From Nemophila menziesii (taxonomy: Eukaryota; Streptophyta; Magnoliopsida; Boraginales; Hydrophyllaceae), in contig JARWIR010000008.1 in the NCBI GenBank assembly GCA_029959085.1, positions 16,478,001-16,542,000 of the forward strand: a stretch of 64,000 bases of DNA, given 5' to 3'. Positions within the stretch are counted from its first letter, which is position 1, and the number at the start of each line of letters is the position of its first letter. This document shows positions 1 through 11,998 of the stretch, in pieces. The position numbers and the translations under genes are program-made. The notes beneath the pieces are model-generated. The model was not told the DNA's origin. It saw nothing but the letters and a program-made list of their open reading frames with translations, and searched no databases.

Positions 1-1100
1 CCTCTATTTATAGGGTAAAAGTAACCCTTCACTTGCCATAATAAATTGAAGGAATAAACTAAACCCTTTGGACAACCATAATTAATTAAGTATATTTATT
101 CATAATACTCCCCCTTGGATGTCCATCTATAAGAAAATATGCCTCGTTAAAACCTTGCCAAGAAAACCCTGTGGGATAAAAACTTGGTCGAAGGGAAAAG
201 AGTACATATAGATGGAACTAATCATATTGAAACGCTGCCTCGTTAAAACCTTGTCAAGAAAACCTATTGGGACAAAACTTAGACGAAGGAAAAAAAGTAC
301 AGTCTTGTTTACGCTCCCCCTGATGTTGGCAAGAGATCTCTGAGTTGTCGTATGTTAATATTGTGGACCAACTTCTTGAATATTGTGGTTGACAATGATT
401 TCATAAAGACAATCTACAAAATTCTTACGTGATTGTATCTGTTGAGTGTCAATACCCACATTCTTTTGTAGCTCGTGCGCGTAGGAGACTATTTGGTAAA
501 ATATGTTTTCTTCTGTCTCATTTGATGTAGTCATTATAATTATGTGTGGTACAAGCAATAATATCCTCATAAAATACCATCAGTATATTCTTATTTAAGA
601 TATACTACACTTCTTTTGGGTATGTTGAATAATCCACTTAAATAAATATTTCATACCTCTCCCCCTTGGATATTCACTGAAAGATATGTCTCATTAAAAC
701 CTTATCAAGAAAACCCATTGGGACAAAACTTGATGAAGGAAAAAGAGTACACTAATCCTTGGGGGTTATGACACATATTCCCAATGGGAAAAAAACCATG
801 GTGAAGGAAAAAATGTAGAATTCAATATATTCTCCCCCTCATTACGACATTACATATTTCTAAATATATTTGTACCTTGATGTCGTCGTTAATGAAACTT
901 TAACTAGTAAATCTTCTGGATTTTTACTTGAGGGTATTTAGTGATAGTAATATCATTTTCTTTATCAATAAAAGAGTTTATACTTCCTTTGAAAATATTT
1001 GCATGCCTCGTTAAAACCTTACTAGGAAAAACCCAGTGGGAAAAAACCTTAGTGAAGGAAAAATAGTACAATACGCAAATATCACATCATTATCATTATG
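1..1100. repeat. Degenerate dispersed repeat block, about five units, retroelement-like
   Basis: A unit of about 60 bp starting near TGCCTCGTTAAAACCTT, continuing through a GGGACAAAAC-like core and ending near AAAGAGTACA recurs at about 141-207, 237-301, 687-750, 771-816 (partial) and 1003-1069. CTCCCCCT-like stretches sit near several units (about 109, 313, 660 and 832). From memory, such units are common in plant genomes near Copia-type retroelements, but no LTR pair, primer site or coding domain is visible here, so the class is inferred. The short reading frames in this stretch do not resemble any protein I know. Confidence 0.5.
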
Positions 1101-2741
1101 ACAACAATCACCGAGTATCCTTGTCTCTTCTGATTTAAATAAATTACGTTCTTCGAGAACATTTGTACTCCAGGAACTTTTATATTTCAGGAACTTCTTA
1201 ATATTAGATAATTTCATATTTAAACACTCTAAGTACTTCAAGTACCTATCGTGCTTCAGGATATTATGAGTTGAGAATAGTTGTGTTACACAATGATGCA
1301 CGTTTATTGTAATCATTTTCGTGTTCAAGAAAATAAAAGAATGAAGAAAAAATTGTCAAGAAAAAAACATGAAAATTGAAAATTGATAAAATCTTTAAGG
1401 ATGTTTTGATTGGTAGCGTGTTAATGGAAATTGGGGATGTTTGGTTATGCATTTTTGGATTGAGTGAAAACACATTCGAGAAAAATTCAAACTCTTAGTA
1501 GGGTGTTTGTTTATTAGTTTAGTGTGGAGAAAGAGCAATAATCTCACTTACACATATCCAAATATTTAGCACAAATTACCCAAGCATTGCGCTATGTCTA
1601 GAAAAAGTCTTTAGGATATCAATAAGTGTGTATGAGTTACAATAGTGTAGAAAAAAGAAGTAATTTAACCATTAAACAACATGAAATTTTAATGATCATC
1701 CTAAACCCCGCCACTTTAAGCCTAGTAAGAGCGACCCTTTATGGATTGAGAAGCTTATATTCTTGATGTCATAACCTAGTTGATTATATGCATGACTGAT
1801 ATTCTTGTGGGTAATTTTGATTGCATCATTTTTTGAGAAGTTATCCGTACATTGCTTTTTACTTTCTATGTGTTTTTGTGTGAAAAAATTGATTCACAGA
1901 TTAAGTTGACGTCTTGACGTATCGCATTTTGTGATGAGTTTGTATAGACACGAGATGTTATTTTTGGAATTTAATAGCAGAATGTTGGTATTTATCCCAC
2001 CATTTGGTTTAATTCCCATTTTTTAGCTAATATTGATTATTTACACGTTTTGGAGCATTTTTAGGTGTTTTGTGCATTGCATGTTCATATCATAAGAACA
2101 CATTAAGTTCGGAGATTGAATTGAGAGTTAAGGAGACGTCAAGACAAGAAGTAATATTAATCAGCTTTTGCACTCCTTTTTACTCATTCTGATCATAATT
2201 CAACACAAGAGAATGCAAGAGAAGAAGTAAGGAGAAGACATTAAAAAATTCATCATTGACCGAGATTCTTGAGTCCCTGTTAATGCAAATAGTTTAATAT
2301 CGCTTTCATTAAACTTAAGTCTATGTTGTAAGTATTTGGTAAACTCGATCATCCTGAGCTACCCTTCTCTCCTTCAGTTAATCTCTTATTTCTATTCTTG
2401 TCCTTTCAAATTATTGAAAAATTGCAATGTAGTCCTTTTAATTATTTAGTTATAAGAATCAGAATCCAATCTTTATCTATTTTATTTGATCACATAACAA
2501 TATATCTAACTTCATTAAAAGCATAACTTTAGTTTTAAAATCTCTGTGTAAATGGTAAAATTACTAAAATTAATACTTGGAACAAATAGTACACTTGCGA
2601 GGAGTTACTTCCTTGGGTGTGTAAATCTCCTCACGCTCGGGGAAACACCAGAACCCCCCCATAGTTGGGGAGGATAACTTGTCCCAAGTCCAAGTATTAT
2701 CCATAAATCCCCAGCCGATCATATATATTCTAAGTATAGTT
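1101..2741. other. Gene-free AT-rich stretch
   Basis: No reading frame, RNA gene or structured repeat could be supported. Stop codons are dense in all frames. The stretch is probably old transposon debris, but I see no termini that would classify it. Confidence 0.4.
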
Positions 2742-2755
2742 AGTATAATCATCTT

Positions 2756-2894
2756 TTTTTTTTTGTTACCCATGTTCAGGGAGGGGACTCGAACCTTGCA
2801 CTCTTGCTTACCCCCTTTAAGGGCTCAAGAAATAACAAGGCTGATGGGATTCGAACCCTGTATCTCCTAGATGAGAGACAGGCTCAATGGTTAT
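2756..2894 (-). mobile_element. tRNA-derived SINE with 14-bp target duplication
   Basis: Read on the minus strand, the element starts with an A-box-like stretch (ATAACCATTGAGCC), then a perfect B-box core (GGTTCGAATCCC) near 2850, and ends in an A-rich tail seen as a T run after 2755. It is flanked by the direct repeat AGTATAATCATCTT at 2742-2755 and 2895-2908. Internal pol III promoter boxes, an A tail and a 10-20 bp target duplication are the hallmarks of a SINE mobilised by LINE machinery. A second B-box-like sequence (GGTTCGAGTCCCC) lies near 2783, so the body may be a fused or duplicated tRNA-like unit. Confidence 0.75.
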
Positions 2895-2908
2895 AGTATA
2901 ATCATCTT

Positions 2909-4540
2909 AATTAATACCCTGGTCATCTCTAAAATACTCAATTTCCTTTCATTTGGGTTGCTCTCGTGTCTTAGATTGTCTTGTTCTAGTTAGTAGTTAA
3001 GTACTTATCGTTTATTTTCTTAGTAGCTATAATCGTTTTTAATAACAAACCCCCATTTTTAAAACTTTCATAGTATTAGAATTTTCATAGTACAATCCTG
3101 ATTCCATATGGATCGACCCTTTGGCCCACTTTGTGGCTAAGAGGATTTATTTTTAGCTTTGAGTCGTGTTCCCAAAATTAACTCATTTTCATGATCGAAA
3201 CGATTACGATAAATATTTTACGTAATGTTTTCCACTTTATTCTTGAGATTTTATATACATGTAAAAATTAACTATCTTCCCCTTGAGTTCATCAAAAAAA
3301 AAAAAAAATCCCACATATACAAACTTTCTTAACTAAATTTGAAATCACAAGAGGAGGGACCAAGCACATATCGCTAAAAAGGTGAGACCCAAGGGCTAAG
3401 TGAGTAGTGTCCTAACATTCCTACCCCACCTAATATAAAATATTTGGGAACCTTAATATCCCTTGCATAATAGGATACCTTGGTATCAGGTGTTGATAGA
3501 ACAATAAATATCATGTTACTGGCCTATCAAGTCGATATATCGACCAGAGACCGAAACAGAACAGATGAAGAGAAGAAGTAATGGAGTTTGTGATTATGAC
3601 GGTGATTCCCGAGAAGAATAGTGCACATTTTCATCAATCGTCGTAGCGGAGCTCTCCTTAGTGTTGTCAAGGCTTCATTAGCGTAGCCGAATCATCCTTA
3701 AACCATACACTATGTCAAAGCCAAAGAGAGGTGGGATACTGATGGCACTCCAACTCTCAACATTAGCATAATACTAGTGGGTATTCTTATGACCCAGGTA
3801 TCTATGGAGTCTTTTAAACTATATAATGACCACGATAATTTTAACAGAGATATATTATGTACGTATTTTGATAGCATAAGGAATTATTTATAGATGTCGT
3901 TAGCATGCGCATGGGGCAAGCATGTGTGCACATATTAGGCTGTTGAGACTGCATAGTTTAGGCTATTATGGGTCCAAACTGTAACAGAATCTCGTTTTGC
4001 ATCAAGATGCTACCCTCCAATGTCGGTTGCGTATCCAATCTATCCCTTAGCATATTTATCCTCGGGTGACTTTTCACTCCTCTACCATCGGCAAAGATAG
4101 TTTACTCTTGACCTACTGACCTTGACCTCAGTCTTTACTATCTCGGCCTTCTAATGCTTGATCTATAATTGGTGTTTTATTTTGTCTTATCATTAACCCT
4201 TTGAATACGTGTGATCGATATCCTTTAATTGGATATGATCAAATGAAATTCATTTACCTCTTTTGCAATTTCTTCTGATGCATGATTTGATCTTACATTG
4301 ATACCAACTATATGAGCACTTTACTTTGTATTCAAATGCTGGTAATGGTCTCACAAGTTGCAAGAACATATAAGAGTCAAAGTTCATCTCTGGATGTCAC
4401 GCGATGCGTGCCAATGAAATCGAATTTGATAGTACGTAAGAACTTGAAGTCGATCTTTACATTTTCTTGTGATTTAAAGTAATCAGTATTTTTGACAATT
4501 TTCTTCTAATGCAAATCATGACATTATCTTTTTAGGTACT
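2909..4540. other. Gene-free stretch with a possible primer-binding site of a decayed retrotransposon
   Basis: The sequence CTTGGTATCAGGTGTTG near 3480 resembles the TGGTATCAGAGC primer site for initiator Met-tRNA used by many Copia elements. The preceding ~150 bp could be the end of an LTR. No matching second LTR, gag or pol frame was found, so this is only a suggestion. Nothing else in the stretch could be supported. Confidence 0.25.
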
Positions 4541-5660
4541 TCCAAAACATGTCAGCATGTAAGGTTTGTTCTTTGTGCACCTTTATACCAACGCATGAGG
4601 TTAGTATCTGATTTCTTTTGTGTAGCTAGATTAATTGGTCTTTTTGAAACGAGTTATAGACACGTCCATGCTTTATCGGTCTTGTGAGCGGACTCTTTCA
4701 TATGAAAATGCTTGCATTGTTTTTATACAGACTTTTGCAAGTATGTCAACATCTGAGATTGGTCTTCTGAATATTTTCAGACGAGTATGTTGATACAAGG
4801 ACCAGACTTTAGGAGCATGCCAACATTTGAAGCTGGACTTGTTTCTTTAATAACCCCCTCGCATTCTAGCATTTTTTTTGTCAGTTACAAAGGAAACGGG
4901 ACTTACTTACGATTACATAACGCATACAAGTTACTAATACTACTAAAAAACTGAATAAGCGAACACCTTGGACAACTGAAAATGTCCAAATTATTCCTAA
5001 TACATTTAGCAAGTTTGTCAACAACCCCTTTGAAGTCTCTTTTGATGTAGGTAACTTTCATTCGAGAATCGTCCTATCCACCTCCATGCTTCCGAAATCA
5101 TGGGACGAATCCTCCAATCGACTTTAACACGATGATTAATACCTTGAACTACCTCAAGGTTATCAGAGTAGAACGAACTACTCTTGAAACCGAGATCTGC
5201 TGCGGATCTCGTGGCGAGGAGAATATCCCATGCTTCTCCCTCCACACTACTATTGACTCTTGCTCTCTTATCGACCAAATGTTTAACTTCACCCTCCTGC
5301 CATTCTAGCATAACAATGATATTTGTGTTGCTCTAGGTTTATGCTGATGTAAGGGACGGTCTTTACCTCAGATGATAATTATTTTATGCACCGTCGGTCT
5401 TATGAGCAACTTATCTCGATATGCCATCACTAATGTTGGACTTTGCGAGATGCGTCTACGAGAATTGATTTTTTGACCAATTCTTGTGTGATATGCCGAT
5501 ATATCAGTTGTTCTTAGGAATGTGCCAACACTTGAGGTTGGTTTTTCTGATGTTGCTATTGTATGTCGATTATCCCTTTATATAATTCTTTCAAACGACT
5601 GACATCATAATGTCTGAAAGATTTTAACACTTTGCCAATTTTGTTGGCCTTCTTTATATA
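4541..5660. repeat. Loose repeats of a CCAACATTTGAGGTTGG-like motif
   Basis: Variants of a roughly 22-bp motif (ATGCCAACATTTGAGGTTGG and relatives) recur near 4590, 4743, 4818, 5428 and 5520, often followed by TCTTCTGA-like sequence. Spacing is irregular and a LINE fragment interrupts the series. This looks like the decayed untranslated or LTR part of an old element; the class is unknown. Confidence 0.3.
4870..5311 (-). pseudogene. RNase H domain fragment of a LINE retrotransposon
   Basis: The minus-strand frame from 5311 encodes an RNase H-like (RVT_3-type) segment. It has the SSVEGEAW helix holding the catalytic glutamate, then FYSDNLEVVQGI with the catalytic aspartate. After the stop at 5018 the match continues in another frame as YIKRDFKGVVDKLAK, the usual C-terminal part with its last acidic residue, so there is at least one frameshift. 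A closely similar domain occurs at 58,012-58,415. Reverse transcriptase and endonuclease domains are absent. It is a dead 3' fragment. Confidence 0.65.
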
Positions 5661-6093
5661 TGGCACGTAGCTTTTCTTTATTAGTCATTTTTCAATTTAT
5701 TCTTTTCAGTCATAATTAACTTAACCATTCGAACGGTCTCGTGTCTAATACATTGCTTGTTTCAGAATATCATTCTTAAGGATCATTGAACATAGCCAAA
5801 CACTAGATCAAGACACCAGTTGCATATTTGCTTATTAAATCTTAACTCATAGTTCTACAAATTACATTCATAGCACCCATAAATCATAATACTGTAGTTT
5901 CAAGTATATGCTCCTTTGCTGATAAAAATAAAATAAAATTACATGCACCTTTGTAAGCGACAGGAGAACAAGGATCTAACAACATGATAATCTACAACAG
6001 ACCTGATCTAACCAACGTTACTAATCACAATAAATTCTATGCAAAAAATGTGTTACAAGTACAACAATATTATATATCATCAAGACAAAGTAA

Positions 6094-7527
6094 TTAAGAT
6101 TGCCTTTCGAGGCTATAAATATTACCAATCACTCCAACAATACTAACAGTAATAGCCAAAACCAACATTAACCAAGACACAAATCGTTCTCCATGACTCA
6201 AACCATTCCCTTCTTTACTCAATCTCAAAGCAATTAATGCCGGAAAAGTAAAACCTAACGAAACAGCCGTAGTTGCTCCTGTAAATTTAAAAGCTGTCCA
6301 AATACTCGGAATCATAGTCGATGCAAAGTATATTAATCCTAATAACACACTTGTTAAAGCAAGACATCTCGTTTTACTCTCTGTTAATGGAGGTAAACCT
6401 TCGAAAAATAACCCATCCACGGTTTGTCTTAACGAAAAGTGTATAACCGGGAATACGAGAATTAAATGAAAAATGTAACCGATTCGTACTATGTAACTTA
6501 AGACTGTACTGAAACTGATACCTAGGTCTTTATCGAAATTCGTGAGAATATCTGACTCGGTGTCTTTTCCGAAGAGTAAATATCCGGAAATAGCGGTTGA
6601 AATATAGACTAATACACAGATTAGTGTAGTCATTCTACCTATATGATTCATTTTATGAGGAGTTTTACCTTCAAGTTCGTTATAAATCGGTTGAACGTTG
6701 AAATGACAAACGAAAGCGTTTGACATGATCGGAATTACTACAAGTAAATCTAAAATCGCGTTTTCCGATCCGAAATCCGGTGACATTCTTGGCGGATCGA
6801 TTTTTCCTTCGACTAATTTAATACACGCGACTGTAAATATAACGATTACAAACACAACTGCTAAAGCTACTGAAGCAGCTGAGGATAAACTTAACGATTC
6901 GATTTTATCTAACGCGCAAAGTGGTGCGAGAAAAACAATAACCATTACTAGAATTAGTAACTTCCGATGATCCCAGAAACCGTGTCCTAACCATTGATCG
7001 AAAACTCCGGTATGTCTGAGTGAACCGGCTAATACATCACCCATTATGATTAAATAAACAACTAATACACCTGCGTTGTTTACAACTATACATATTTCTG
7101 ATAAGTATCTAGCTGTTTTACCTAATGCAGCTTGAACAACCTCTCCGTACGATGATGCGTTACATTGAACAGAGAATCTAACCAATAATTCGACGCTAAT
7201 TTCGGATAATATACCCATTAATAATATCAATACAACGCCTAATACTAAACCAAGAACTTTCATTGTTGCAGGTAAGGCCATTATACCGGCACCAATTATT
7301 GACGTGGTGAGATTAAAAACCGCACCATATACACCAGACCCAGATTTACTTTCACCAAAAATAATGGGTAAATCATCAAAATCAACATTTTCAAGATCTA
7401 ATTCATCTGAATCATGTGGTTTTAAATACCCATTCTCTATAGATGTGTTGTTGGATCCGAAATTATCATCGTTTATATCTAATTCTACGTATGAATCTTT
7501 GGGTATAGGTGTATAATTACTATCCAT
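6094..7527 (-). CDS. AVT6E: AVT6E-type vacuolar amino-acid transporter
   Basis: This single uninterrupted frame of 477 residues is a member of the amino-acid/auxin permease superfamily (Aa_trans, SLC38-like), subfamily AVT6, which exports neutral and acidic amino acids from the plant vacuole. The start MDSNYTPIPKDSYVELD closely resembles the N terminus I recall for Arabidopsis AVT6E (At1g80510), so I chose this Met over one eight codons upstream at 7551, which adds a low-complexity MHIHTHIQ. A hydrophilic acidic N-terminal ~65 residues precedes about eleven membrane segments. The first contains the family signature TTSIIGAGIMALPATMKVLG. Later landmarks are SYGEVVQAALG, FNVQPIYNELEG in a loop and the C-terminal VIGNIYSL. 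Length fits the family. A GTAAGT donor near 7693 on the minus strand suggests an intron in the 5' UTR. A 130-bp copy of codons in the C-terminal half is found at 35,770-35,899. Confidence 0.93.
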   Translation of the reverse strand: MDSNYTPIPKDSYVELDINDDNFGSNNTSIENGYLKPHDSDELDLENVDFDDLPIIFGESKSGSGVYGAVFNLTTSIIGAGIMALPATMKVLGLVLGVVLILLMGILSEISVELLVRFSVQCNASSYGEVVQAALGKTARYLSEICIVVNNAGVLVVYLIIMGDVLAGSLRHTGVFDQWLGHGFWDHRKLLILVMVIVFLAPLCALDKIESLSLSSAASVALAVVFVIVIFTVACIKLVEGKIDPPRMSPDFGSENAILDLLVVIPIMSNAFVCHFNVQPIYNELEGKTPHKMNHIGRMTTLICVLVYISTAISGYLLFGKDTESDILTNFDKDLGISFSTVLSYIVRIGYIFHLILVFPVIHFSLRQTVDGLFFEGLPPLTESKTRCLALTSVLLGLIYFASTMIPSIWTAFKFTGATTAVSLGFTFPALIALRLSKEGNGLSHGERFVSWLMLVLAITVSIVGVIGNIYSLERQS

Positions 7528-7966
7528 TTGGATATGTGTATGTATGTGCAAGGATAGTTAGATATATGAATGCATATACATTGGTAAACATATATGTATG
7601 TAGGTTGGTCCGGTCTCAGTTGTTTAAGAAAAAAAAAATATGCAGGTAGGTATGTATATGTGAGATGAATGAATGAAGAAAGAAAACTTACTGAATCGAT
7701 GAGAGATTTTGATCCAACAGAGGAAAAAAAATGAGATATTAAATTTGGGTTTTGATCGTAATTTGTATATAGGAATTTTAAGAGGGAGATTTCTAAACCA
7801 ATGTGTTTGGTCAGTGTTGATTCTCTTTGGTATTTTTTTAAAACTAATTACCTATAAAATTAACACAAATAATAATTATTTACCTAAAAAAGTTAAAGAT
7901 GAAAATTATTTTTTTATTTTTTATACGTATGAGGCCTTAAAGCCGAAAACAATTAAAAAACAGGCT
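7528..7966. promoter_or_regulatory. AVT6E upstream region with possible 5'-UTR intron
   Basis: This lies directly upstream of the AVT6E start on the minus strand. CATACA/ATGTAT-rich sequence occupies about 7530-7600. A minus-strand splice donor (GTAAGT) sits at about 7693, and the first AG acceptor after the run of Ts lies near 7613, which would give a short leader intron. No clear TATA box was assigned. AT-rich sequence fills the rest. Confidence 0.35.
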
Positions 7967-8747
7967 TCACACGGCTTCTAACACTAATCTAGGATACGCG
8001 CATCCGCTCTTATACCCTGTGATACTTCGCCATAGGTAATCCGGAGGGTCCTCTTGAATAACCGGGTGTGTTCCAATCTCAGCCCCTCTTTTCGCCAATA
8101 AATCCGCACACGAATTCGCCTCCCGGTATATGCAACTTATTTCGAATTTGGGCTTCTTCCTTACGATCTCTTTACATTCTTGTTCAACTGCGCAAGACCA
8201 ATTACATGAACTACCACCGCCCTTCACTAGCGCATGTAGTTCCTGCGAATCGGTCTCGATAGCCACTTCATTAATACCTCGCTCAATCATCCTCCGCAAC
8301 TCGAAATGTAAGGCTAATAATTCTGATTTAAACGGAGAATCAAATACACAAGAACCTGAAAAAGAAGCAATAAACGACCCATCTTCGTTCCTTAAAATTC
8401 CTCCAATACCAGCCTTTTATTTCTCCTCATTATAGCTCCCATCTAAATTTAATTTTTTCCGTTTCACCCATTTTATTATTGTGCTTCTAGCCGATTGAAT
8501 CACACCCACATCTTTCTCTTTACCCCAGCTAATGCAAAATCTGTCGCAAGCCTCATCACATCCCTAAGCAAAATTAGTTTACTCAAACTAGCCCCTGCCC
8601 TATTGAATAAAACATTATTACGTCTGGTCCAGATGCTCCATAGAGCTGCATCAAAAACCACATGCCACTCAAGGCCTTCACACCTCCATTTCGATTTTAA
8701 ATTACAGCTGATCCATTCCTGGATTGCTGTTACAGCACTATTTTTTT
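7967..8747 (-). pseudogene. LINE 3' part: end of zf-RVT region and RNase H domain
   Basis: On the minus strand the RNase H core begins near 8,420 with GIGGILRNEDGSFIASFSG. It continues through the glutamate helix (KSELLALHFEL) and the ETDSQEL aspartate strand to a C-terminal YREANSCADLLAKRG, matching the plant RVT_3 fold with its acidic residues present. The sequence 5' to this encodes a Trp/Cys-containing linker (about 8,450-8,740) typical of the region between zf-RVT and RNase H. It is cut at 8,747 by the GC-rich insertion and resumes at about 10,515. Confidence 0.8.
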
Positions 8748-10506
8748 AGGGGGAATTATAATCTAAAGCCCCATGACTTCTAAGTTTACAAACTAAAGCC
8801 CAACCCAATTCCCCCTCTAACTAGTAGGTGATCCCTAACTAGAAGCCAATAAAAAGACCCAAAAGCCCCCTCCCCTCTATACCTATTGTAAACCCAAAAA
8901 ATCAAAAACAAAATGCTAATAGGGGATTTTGTTTCTGAAAACCCTAGATGCCCTCCTTCTCTCTCCTCACTCCCTCTATGCCGCACCACCATTCCCACCT
9001 CACCCCACACCATGGCCACCCCACCACCCTCTTCGCCTTCCCACCGAAGCCACCCTGCGAAGCCCCCTCGATGCCCTCCTTCCAAGATCTGTGAACCACC
9101 ACACCAAAAACGTGCAGATTCGCGAAGCCACTGCACTGCATCGAAGCCACCATGAACCACTACAGCAGCAGCACCGTGGCCCTCCTCGTTGGCCAGCCTG
9201 TACCAGCACCACCATGAAAACCGACGCTGCAGCTGTAAATCCCACCATTTCGCGCCGCTGTGAAGACCATTGCAAATCTCGCCGCTGTGAAGACCATTGC
9301 AGCAGATCTGGAGAAGGAGAAGACCGGAGCAGAACAACGCCGCAGATCTCCTTCCACCACCACGATGACTCAGGCCAGGACAGCACCACCACCCTCGCTG
9401 CTGTAACACCGACACCACCACCCACCTTCTTCTCCGCACTGCTGTTAACCACGGCGCTGCACCACCACGAGAAGCTCCAGCGCTGCTTCCAAGCCGGCGA
9501 CCTGCTGCTGCTTCAGATCCACCACCAAACACTGCTGCTTCACCCCGTACTCCTCCACCACCAACAAACCCCACCACTGCTGTCGCGCAGCCTATCGCCT
9601 CCCACCAACCAGATCTCGTTTGTTGTTGTTTTTTTTTTTTTTTAAATAAAATGTTTTGTCGGATAGGATATGTTGGTCCAGCCCACCTTTGGGCCAGCAA
9701 TCTGAAGCCTCCTTTAAATCACAAGTTGTCTTTGTGTCCAGCCCATTATGGGCTGGAGTGTGAATTTTTTTTATTTAAACGTGATTTGCAAAACATGTGT
9801 CCTTTTGTCTTTGTGTCCAGCCCATTATGGGCTGGAGTGTATTTTTAAAAAAAAAAAAGTGTGACCTAATGGGCTGGAATCATAAGTCTGGTCCAGATTT
9901 AATGGGAAAACTAACTTTTTTTTTTGTTTTGTTTTCTCTTTTTGTCAATTTTATTTTTTTGATTAAAATCTGTTTTATTGGGCTATAACTTGTTGTTGTT
10001 TTTTTAAAACCACTTTGTTAGTTTCTTTCCTTGTCCTGTATGGTCCAGCTATATTGGTCTAGACACCTTGGTCCAGGCACCTTGGTCTAGCCATTCGATT
10101 TGTGACATGATTAATGACTGGGAAAAATATCAAAAACAAGGACAAAACGGGATTGTGTACACCCCCTTGGACAAAAACTTGGAGAATACCGACTAATTGG
10201 ATATATAACGAAGAATGAATTGGAACTAAAACACTTAGAAAACGTTTAATAAGACAGTCTGTATGAAATGGTGTGGACAATGTTGGTACATACCTCCTTG
10301 AATATACCGGGAAAATATATCTAGTAGTAAAAGTTCAGAAAAAAAATTAATAAAAAAACGAAAAAGGAATAAAAAAAAATTGAAAAGGGTAGGAAAGTAA
10401 AAAATCTAACCAGAATTTTTAGTTAGGCCTTAAAAAGTAGTATTTTGCAACTAGGCTTTAAATCCTAAGAAAGTTAGGATTTAGGCCTTATTTTGTAGAT
10501 TCCTCA
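8748..10506. mobile_element. 1.76-kb non-autonomous element inserted in the LINE
   Basis: The stretch separates two parts of the LINE, so it is younger than the LINE. Both junctions fall in a T run (7 Ts at 8741-8747, 8 Ts at 10,507-10,514), consistent with a 7-8 bp target duplication. The ends are weakly inverted: the left end AGGGGGAATTATAATC and the right end read in reverse (TGAGGAATCTACAAAATAAG) share GGAAT and a downstream AAAG-GCC-like match, about half of 24 positions. A Mutator-like or hAT-like origin is possible. The middle (about 8,940-9,600) is unusually GC- and CCA-rich, and 9,730-9,850 holds two copies of a palindromic AGCCCATTATGGGCT motif. I could not identify any protein. Confidence 0.5.
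9735..9845. repeat. Two copies of a palindrome-bearing unit
   Basis: The segment TTTGTGTCCAGCCCATT followed by ATGGGCTGGAGTGT occurs at about 9,731-9,763 and again at about 9,809-9,841, each containing the perfect palindrome AGCCCATNATGGGCT. Related TGGTCCAG/GGTCTAG words appear at 9,674, 9,892 and 10,043-10,092. They may be subterminal binding sites of the surrounding element, but that is inference. Confidence 0.4.
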
Positions 10507-10514
10507 TTTTTTTT

Positions 10515-11998
10515 ACACCCGGACCAGGCCCATTAAGCACATCAACAATTCTCACGGAGTTAGCAGCAGAAGTCAACTCTTTGAATGCCTCTCGAAGCTG
10601 ATGCCACTCTACTCTGGACATGCGGACCTATGACTCTCCACCTGTATGTCACTACCCACCATACCAAGACTACCAAATTCTCTCAGCCATTTTACATTCC
10701 AACATAACGTGACACAGGTCCTCTGAAGCGGCCCCACAGATGCTACATTCCTCCACATCCAACACTTCCCGCCGCCACAGATTCTCAGCAGTAGGTAGCT
10801 TATTAAGGGCCACCCTCCATATGAACACTCGGACTTTCTGGGAGCATCTTAACTTCCAAACTCGGGTCCAATTGAAATTCCCTCACAAACCGTCAATATT
10901 TTGAAGGCGGATTTAACTGTAAAACATCCCTTCGAATCATGAGTCCATTTGTACAAAGTTTCGCTTCCATTAGTCACCTCAATAACCCTATTTCGCAGCA
11001 CATCCAACCCGGTAAATATGGCTTTAACAACACTAGAATCACTCGCTTTTGGCACACCATTAAGTATCCCATGTTTAAAGTACTTATTTCTAATAACCTC
11101 AATCCATGCCACCTTGTTCCCTTGGAGCAATTTACACCCTAGCTTGGCAAGAAGAGCGATATTATACTCTCTCTCCCCTCGAATACCCAAACCTCCCTCC
11201 GATTTTGGTCTACACACTTGTTTCCATCCAACCCAATGAATCTTTCTTTTTCTCGGATGATGAACCCCAAATAAAATCCCTCACAATCCGATCTATTTCT
11301 CCACACACATAGACCGGGAGTCTCAACACTTGCATTTGATAGGTCGAAATAGCTCACAACACGGAATGTGCTAACGTGATTCGACCAACTAGTGACAATA
11401 ATTTAGAATTCCACATCGCTAGTTTCCCTTGCATTCGTTCCATAATCTTCTAATAAAACCCCTTTGGAAGACGCCCGGACTGAATCGGAGTACCCAAATA
11501 ATCTCCAAAGGAGTCACTTAAGCAAAAACCACTCTCACTTGCTAGTCCATGTTGTACAACCACTGGTACATTTTTTGAGAAATAAATTAAAGATTTTTCC
11601 GCACTTAAACTCTGTCCTACTTCTGCACAGAAAATATCAAGTACTTCATCGATTAGTTTAACCTGGGATAGCGATGCTTCCCCAAATAGTATCAAATCGT
11701 CTGCGGAGAAGATATGAGATAATTCCGGACCTTGATGCCCCATCTTAATTGGTACCCAGCTTTTATTCTCGCATAAGTTCTGAATCAAGAGCGACAATCG
11801 TTCCATACACATAATAAAAATATACGGGGACAACAGATCACCTTGACGAATTCCGCGAAATGTTTAATTGGCTCTACAGGTTTCTCATTCCACAAGACTC
11901 TCATTTCGTTATTCGCCATACTTGACATGATTAATGATATCCACTTCGGAGGGAGACCAAGATGTTTGATCGTATCCTCAATGAATTCCCATCGAACC
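10515..11998 (-). pseudogene. LINE middle part: reverse transcriptase palm and zf-RVT region
   Basis: The minus-strand translation contains VRWEFIEDTIKHLGLPPKWI just inside 11,990, the continuation of the RT motif AYDRV...W. The catalytic motif FSADDLILFGEA follows near 11,700 (the YADD/FADD box), then LGTPI near 11,490 and KSEGGLGIRG with the zf-RVT Trp/His region from about 11,220 to 10,850. The frame shifts several times, for example near 11,860, 11,400 and 11,180. It is bounded by the solo LTR on one side and by the GC-rich insertion on the other. It is non-functional. Confidence 0.8.

Noticed and set aside
7551..7551. AVT6E start at the upstream Met
   Set aside because: It adds only MHIHTHIQ from CATACA-rich leader sequence; the next Met begins the conserved MDSxY N terminus.
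8786..9700. Long open frames on both strands of the GC-rich insert (304 and 238 codons)
   Set aside because: They are low-complexity (Gly/Trp/Arg or Pro/His/Leu), overlap on opposite strands, and contain no domain; open only because GC-rich DNA has few stops.
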